A stretch of DNA of 23,147 bases from GCA-2688775 sp035288865 (GTDB lineage: Archaea > Nanobdellota > Nanobdellia > Woesearchaeales > GW2011-AR4): NCBI GenBank assembly GCA_035288865.1, contig DATDZA010000036.1:1-23147 (forward strand), written 5' to 3'. Position 1 is the first letter of the stretch, and each line of letters starts with the position of its first letter. Of this stretch, positions 21,176 to 23,147 are shown one piece after another. The position numbers and the translations under genes were made by a program. The notes beneath the pieces are model-generated. The model was not told the DNA's origin. It saw only the letters and a list, made by a program, of their open reading frames with translations, and did not search any database.

Positions 21176-21640
21176 CTATAAATTAATAGGGCCGGCGTCT
21201 GATTTGCCCTGCCTTTTGCCGGTGCCTGCATATTTTGTAAGCTCCGTTTTGCCTTTCAGCAATGCCATGGCGTTCAGAGCGTGCTTTGATGTTCTGTTTT
21301 CTGCAATTTCAAAAAGCTCTTTGTCCGTTTTGGCTTCGTCCATGTGGACAAAAACTTCGATTATATGCCTGTTTACCATCAACTGGACAGCCTGCAGCCC
21401 TAAGGAAGCTTCATGTGAGCACTGCTTGTCTATTGGCATCGGGCCAGCCATTCCCAAAGCCAGAACAATATCACATTTGTATTTCTCGAAAAGAATCTTG
21501 CAGGCAACAGGCAAATCTTTCATGCCAGGAACGGTGTATCTTTCAATTTTTGCATCTGAATTTTTCTTAATTTTATCAATGGCAAATGCCGCCATGTTGA
21601 CTCTTGCAAAATTCGTGTCCGCAATCCCTATTTTTATCAT
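21176..21640 (-). CDS. ribC: Archaeal riboflavin synthase
   Basis: A 154-residue archaeal-type riboflavin synthase, which dismutates two lumazine molecules to riboflavin. It is unrelated to the bacterial RibE enzyme and related to lumazine synthase. It begins MIKIGIADTNFARVNMAAFA, with RYTVPGMKDLPVACKILFEK, ALGMAGPMPIDKQCSHEASL and IEVFVHMDEAKTD, as in the family, and the usual length. It starts 1 base after the ribK stop, so translation is likely coupled. Confidence 0.93.
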   Translation of the reverse strand: MIKIGIADTNFARVNMAAFAIDKIKKNSDAKIERYTVPGMKDLPVACKILFEKYKCDIVLALGMAGPMPIDKQCSHEASLGLQAVQLMVNRHIIEVFVHMDEAKTDKELFEIAENRTSKHALNAMALLKGKTELTKYAGTGKRQGKSDAGPINL

Positions 21641-21641
21641 T

Positions 21642-22034
21642 TTAGTTTATTAATTCAATTTTTACTTTATCCCCGTCAGCCAATTTAAGTTTTGATTTAA
21701 TATGGACTGGCGCAATAAATTCTATAATATCTTTGTGCTTGTTTATATCTGGCATTATTATTGCGCCATTGATATTTTTAATTTTTGACTTATGGCAATT
21801 TGCGCCACCAAATATCTTGCCGTCTTTTTTAAATCCATTTATTTTTATCGGAATGTTATTTTTTAATGAATCAAACTGAAGTTTTGTAACCTTAACATTT
21901 AAAGTTCCGGGGTAAGCATCAAAACCCAGTTTTTTCTTGATTTCATTCTTATAATGCGGCATTGACATGAATACAGCCCCTTCTCCAAGGCCTTTGACAA
22001 TCATCCCGCTGATATTTGCATTTCCACCTCCCAT
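21642..22034 (-). CDS. ribK: CTP-dependent riboflavin kinase
   Basis: A 130-residue archaeal riboflavin kinase, which makes FMN from riboflavin with CTP rather than ATP. Typical elements are ISGMIVKGLGEGAVFMSMPH, LGFDAYPGTLNVKVTKLQF, FGGANCHKSKIKNINGAIIM and the final SKLKLADGDKVKIELI. No winged-helix regulator domain is fused to it, unlike in some euryarchaea. A TATA box (CTTTATAAG on the minus strand, 22056-22064) about 26 bases before the ATG marks the start of the ribK-ribC-ribH operon. Confidence 0.92.
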   Translation of the reverse strand: MGGGNANISGMIVKGLGEGAVFMSMPHYKNEIKKKLGFDAYPGTLNVKVTKLQFDSLKNNIPIKINGFKKDGKIFGGANCHKSKIKNINGAIIMPDINKHKDIIEFIAPVHIKSKLKLADGDKVKIELIN

Positions 22035-22055
22035 AATAAAAGGTACATATTTTTA

Positions 22056-22087
22056 CTTATAAAGCTTATGGCAAAGTTTTAATATTT
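22056..22087. promoter_or_regulatory. Divergent promoter between ribK operon and DUF460 gene
   Basis: CTTTATAAG on the minus strand (22056-22064) fits ribK. AGTTTTAATATTTG on the plus strand (22074-22087) lies about 26 bases before the ATG at 22107. No riboswitch-like structure is visible between them. Confidence 0.45.
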
Positions 22088-22106
22088 GTTATAATTTTTG
22101 TTTTGA

Positions 22107-23093
22107 ATGGAAGACAGGAAACTTCTAATTGTGGGAATCGACCCAGGAATCACGACAGCTTATGCTGCCCTAGACATTGAAGGAAAATTAATAAAAACAA
22201 ATTCTTCAAAAAATTTTGATTTAAACCAATTAATTTCCGAAATAATAAAAATCGGAAAAGTTATCTTGGTCGGAACCGACAAATCAAGGACGCCAAATTT
22301 AGTTTACATGTTTGCAACAAAATTGGGCGCAAAAATTATATCGCCTAATGAAGATTTAAAAGTTGACGAAAAAAGAAAAATGATTTTAGGGTTTAGTTTT
22401 GAAGATGGCCATCAGGCAGATGCCATTGCTTCTGCTCTCTTCGCATTCAAATCAGCAAAACCCCTCTTTAACAAAATTGATTCATTTGCTCATGATTCTA
22501 AAAAACTGGAAATAAAAGACAGGATAAAAGAGCTCGTGATTACAAAAAAAATCAGCTTAAAAAGCGCTGTTAAGATGATTGAATATAAGCACGAAGAAGA
22601 TAAAATAATAGAGAAAATCATTGTTGAGAAAAAATTAAATGAGGATGATTTTCTGAGATTTTACAATAAATTGAAGAATTATGAAGCTGAAATGCGATTG
22701 ATAAAAATGCACAATAATAATCTAAAGAACCGAATAAAGAATTTAGAGAAAAATAAAAATAATGAAATAAAAACCGGAAAAAATGACAAACTCCATGATT
22801 TTCGTGAAAGAAGGATTATTTCCCTTGAAAACTCAGTTAAATCCAAATACAGGGAAATAGAAAATATAAATCTAATAATTAGAAAACTGAATGATAAAAT
22901 TTCAAACATAAGTAATTTTTATGTAATGAAAAAGCTTGACACGCTTGGACTGCATGAATTTAATTACAAGAATAAGGTTTTAAACATTAAGAAAAATGAC
23001 CTCCTATGCGGAATAAATTCCGCAGTATCCATTCAAGCTAAACCATGGTGCTTAGCTTGGTTCAAAATGTACAAAGCTGTGTCGCTAAGCTGA
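22107..23093 (+). CDS. DUF460 RNase H-fold (Holliday-junction-resolvase-like) protein, interrupted at its C-terminal half
   Basis: The N-terminal part is the RNase H/RuvC-like domain of archaeal DUF460 proteins: LLIVGIDPGITTAYAALDIE with the first acidic residue, VILVGTDKSRTPN, and SFEDGHQADAIASALFAFKS with the last acidic residues. A long coiled coil follows (about 170-285). DUF460 proteins are usually around 600 residues and continue with a further conserved domain. Here the typical reading ends at about residue 300 (VLNIKKNDLL, 23006). The remaining 28 codons (from CGINSAVSIQAKPW) have no family character and lie in sequence of different composition. The gene is therefore broken, by an insertion or by an assembly join, rather than naturally ended. 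The family is predicted to act on nucleic acids; its exact role is unknown. Confidence 0.75.
   Translation: MEDRKLLIVGIDPGITTAYAALDIEGKLIKTNSSKNFDLNQLISEIIKIGKVILVGTDKSRTPNLVYMFATKLGAKIISPNEDLKVDEKRKMILGFSFEDGHQADAIASALFAFKSAKPLFNKIDSFAHDSKKLEIKDRIKELVITKKISLKSAVKMIEYKHEEDKIIEKIIVEKKLNEDDFLRFYNKLKNYEAEMRLIKMHNNNLKNRIKNLEKNKNNEIKTGKNDKLHDFRERRIISLENSVKSKYREIENINLIIRKLNDKISNISNFYVMKKLDTLGLHEFNYKNKVLNIKKNDLLCGINSAVSIQAKPWCLAWFKMYKAVSLS
23007..23024. repeat. Perfect 8-bp-arm palindrome at the break in the DUF460 gene
   Basis: TGCGGAAT (23007-23014), AA, ATTCCGCA (23017-23024). It lies exactly where the DUF460 reading loses family character and GC content rises. A second inverted pair, CAAGCTAA (23034-23041) with TTAGCTTG (23052-23059), follows. 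It could be a terminator for the minus-strand frame next to it or an element end. Confidence 0.6.
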
Positions 23094-23147
23094 TTGTATC
23101 CGACGGTAACAGCAGTTCCGCCGCGGCTCCAAAGATTTCCGCGAGGA
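23033..23147 (-). CDS. Partial unknown protein, C-terminal 37 residues only
   Basis: A minus-strand frame is open from the window edge to a TGA at 23033-23035. It reads PRGNLWSRGGTAVTVGYNQL and then SDTALYILNQAKHHGLA, a protein-like composition. It lies in the GC-richer end segment and overlaps the false tail of the DUF460 frame, so only one of the two can be real there. The family is not recognised; it may belong to an inserted element or to a foreign sequence joined in assembly. Confidence 0.35.
   Translation of the reverse strand, partial: PRGNLWSRGGTAVTVGYNQLSDTALYILNQAKHHGLA

Noticed and set aside
21123..21653. A 176-codon plus-strand frame across the ribC gene
   Set aside because: The minus strand clearly encodes riboflavin synthase there, with normal length and operon spacing.

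Overview
The window looks like a chromosomal piece of an AT-rich archaeon, most likely of the DPANN group (Woesearchaeota-like; the exact lineage is an inference). The evidence is a set of archaeal-type genes: translation factors aIF5B and aEF1B, tRNA methyltransferase Trm1, RNA 3'-phosphate cyclase RtcA, a DUF371 protein, a DUF460 RNase H-like protein, and the archaeal riboflavin synthase RibC with CTP-dependent riboflavin kinase RibK. Many starts lie about 24-30 bases after a TATA-like box, as in leaderless archaeal transcripts. There are no rRNA or tRNA genes, no CRISPR array and no recognisable insertion sequence.

Layout. 1-1935 is the 3' part of a very long, highly charged helical protein. 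It is followed by a small unknown gene, an MscL channel gene, an asparagine-synthetase-like gene that carries a palindrome inside its reading frame, and a DUF371 gene. 4280-8361 holds two large proteins on the plus strand: one with a RelA/SpoT-type HD phosphohydrolase signature, and one orphan of 765 residues that I do not recognise. This pair is the least explained part of the window. 8364-13622 is information processing: a PUA-domain protein, aIF5B, Trm1, and an rtcA / zinc-ribbon / aEF1B run. A GC-richer gap at 8817-9082 may hold a structured RNA.

13695-18021 is a cell-surface region, all on the minus strand. It holds two DUF4382 lipoproteins (one with two copies of the domain at an exact 210-residue period), two other small lipoproteins, an exported helical protein with about eight uninterrupted 11-residue repeats, and a 45-residue zinc-ribbon gene just upstream of the last. 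18264-20689 holds a membrane-anchored winged-helix protein, a PPC/DUF296 protein, a Cys-rich membrane protein and an unknown protein with a possibly degenerate nuclease-like N-terminus. 20753-22034 is a compact ribK-ribC-ribH operon that takes the pathway from its late intermediates to FMN.

The window ends in a DUF460 gene that breaks off at about half its usual length. The break falls where base composition changes, next to a perfect palindrome and an antiparallel open frame. It is either an insertion boundary or an assembly join.
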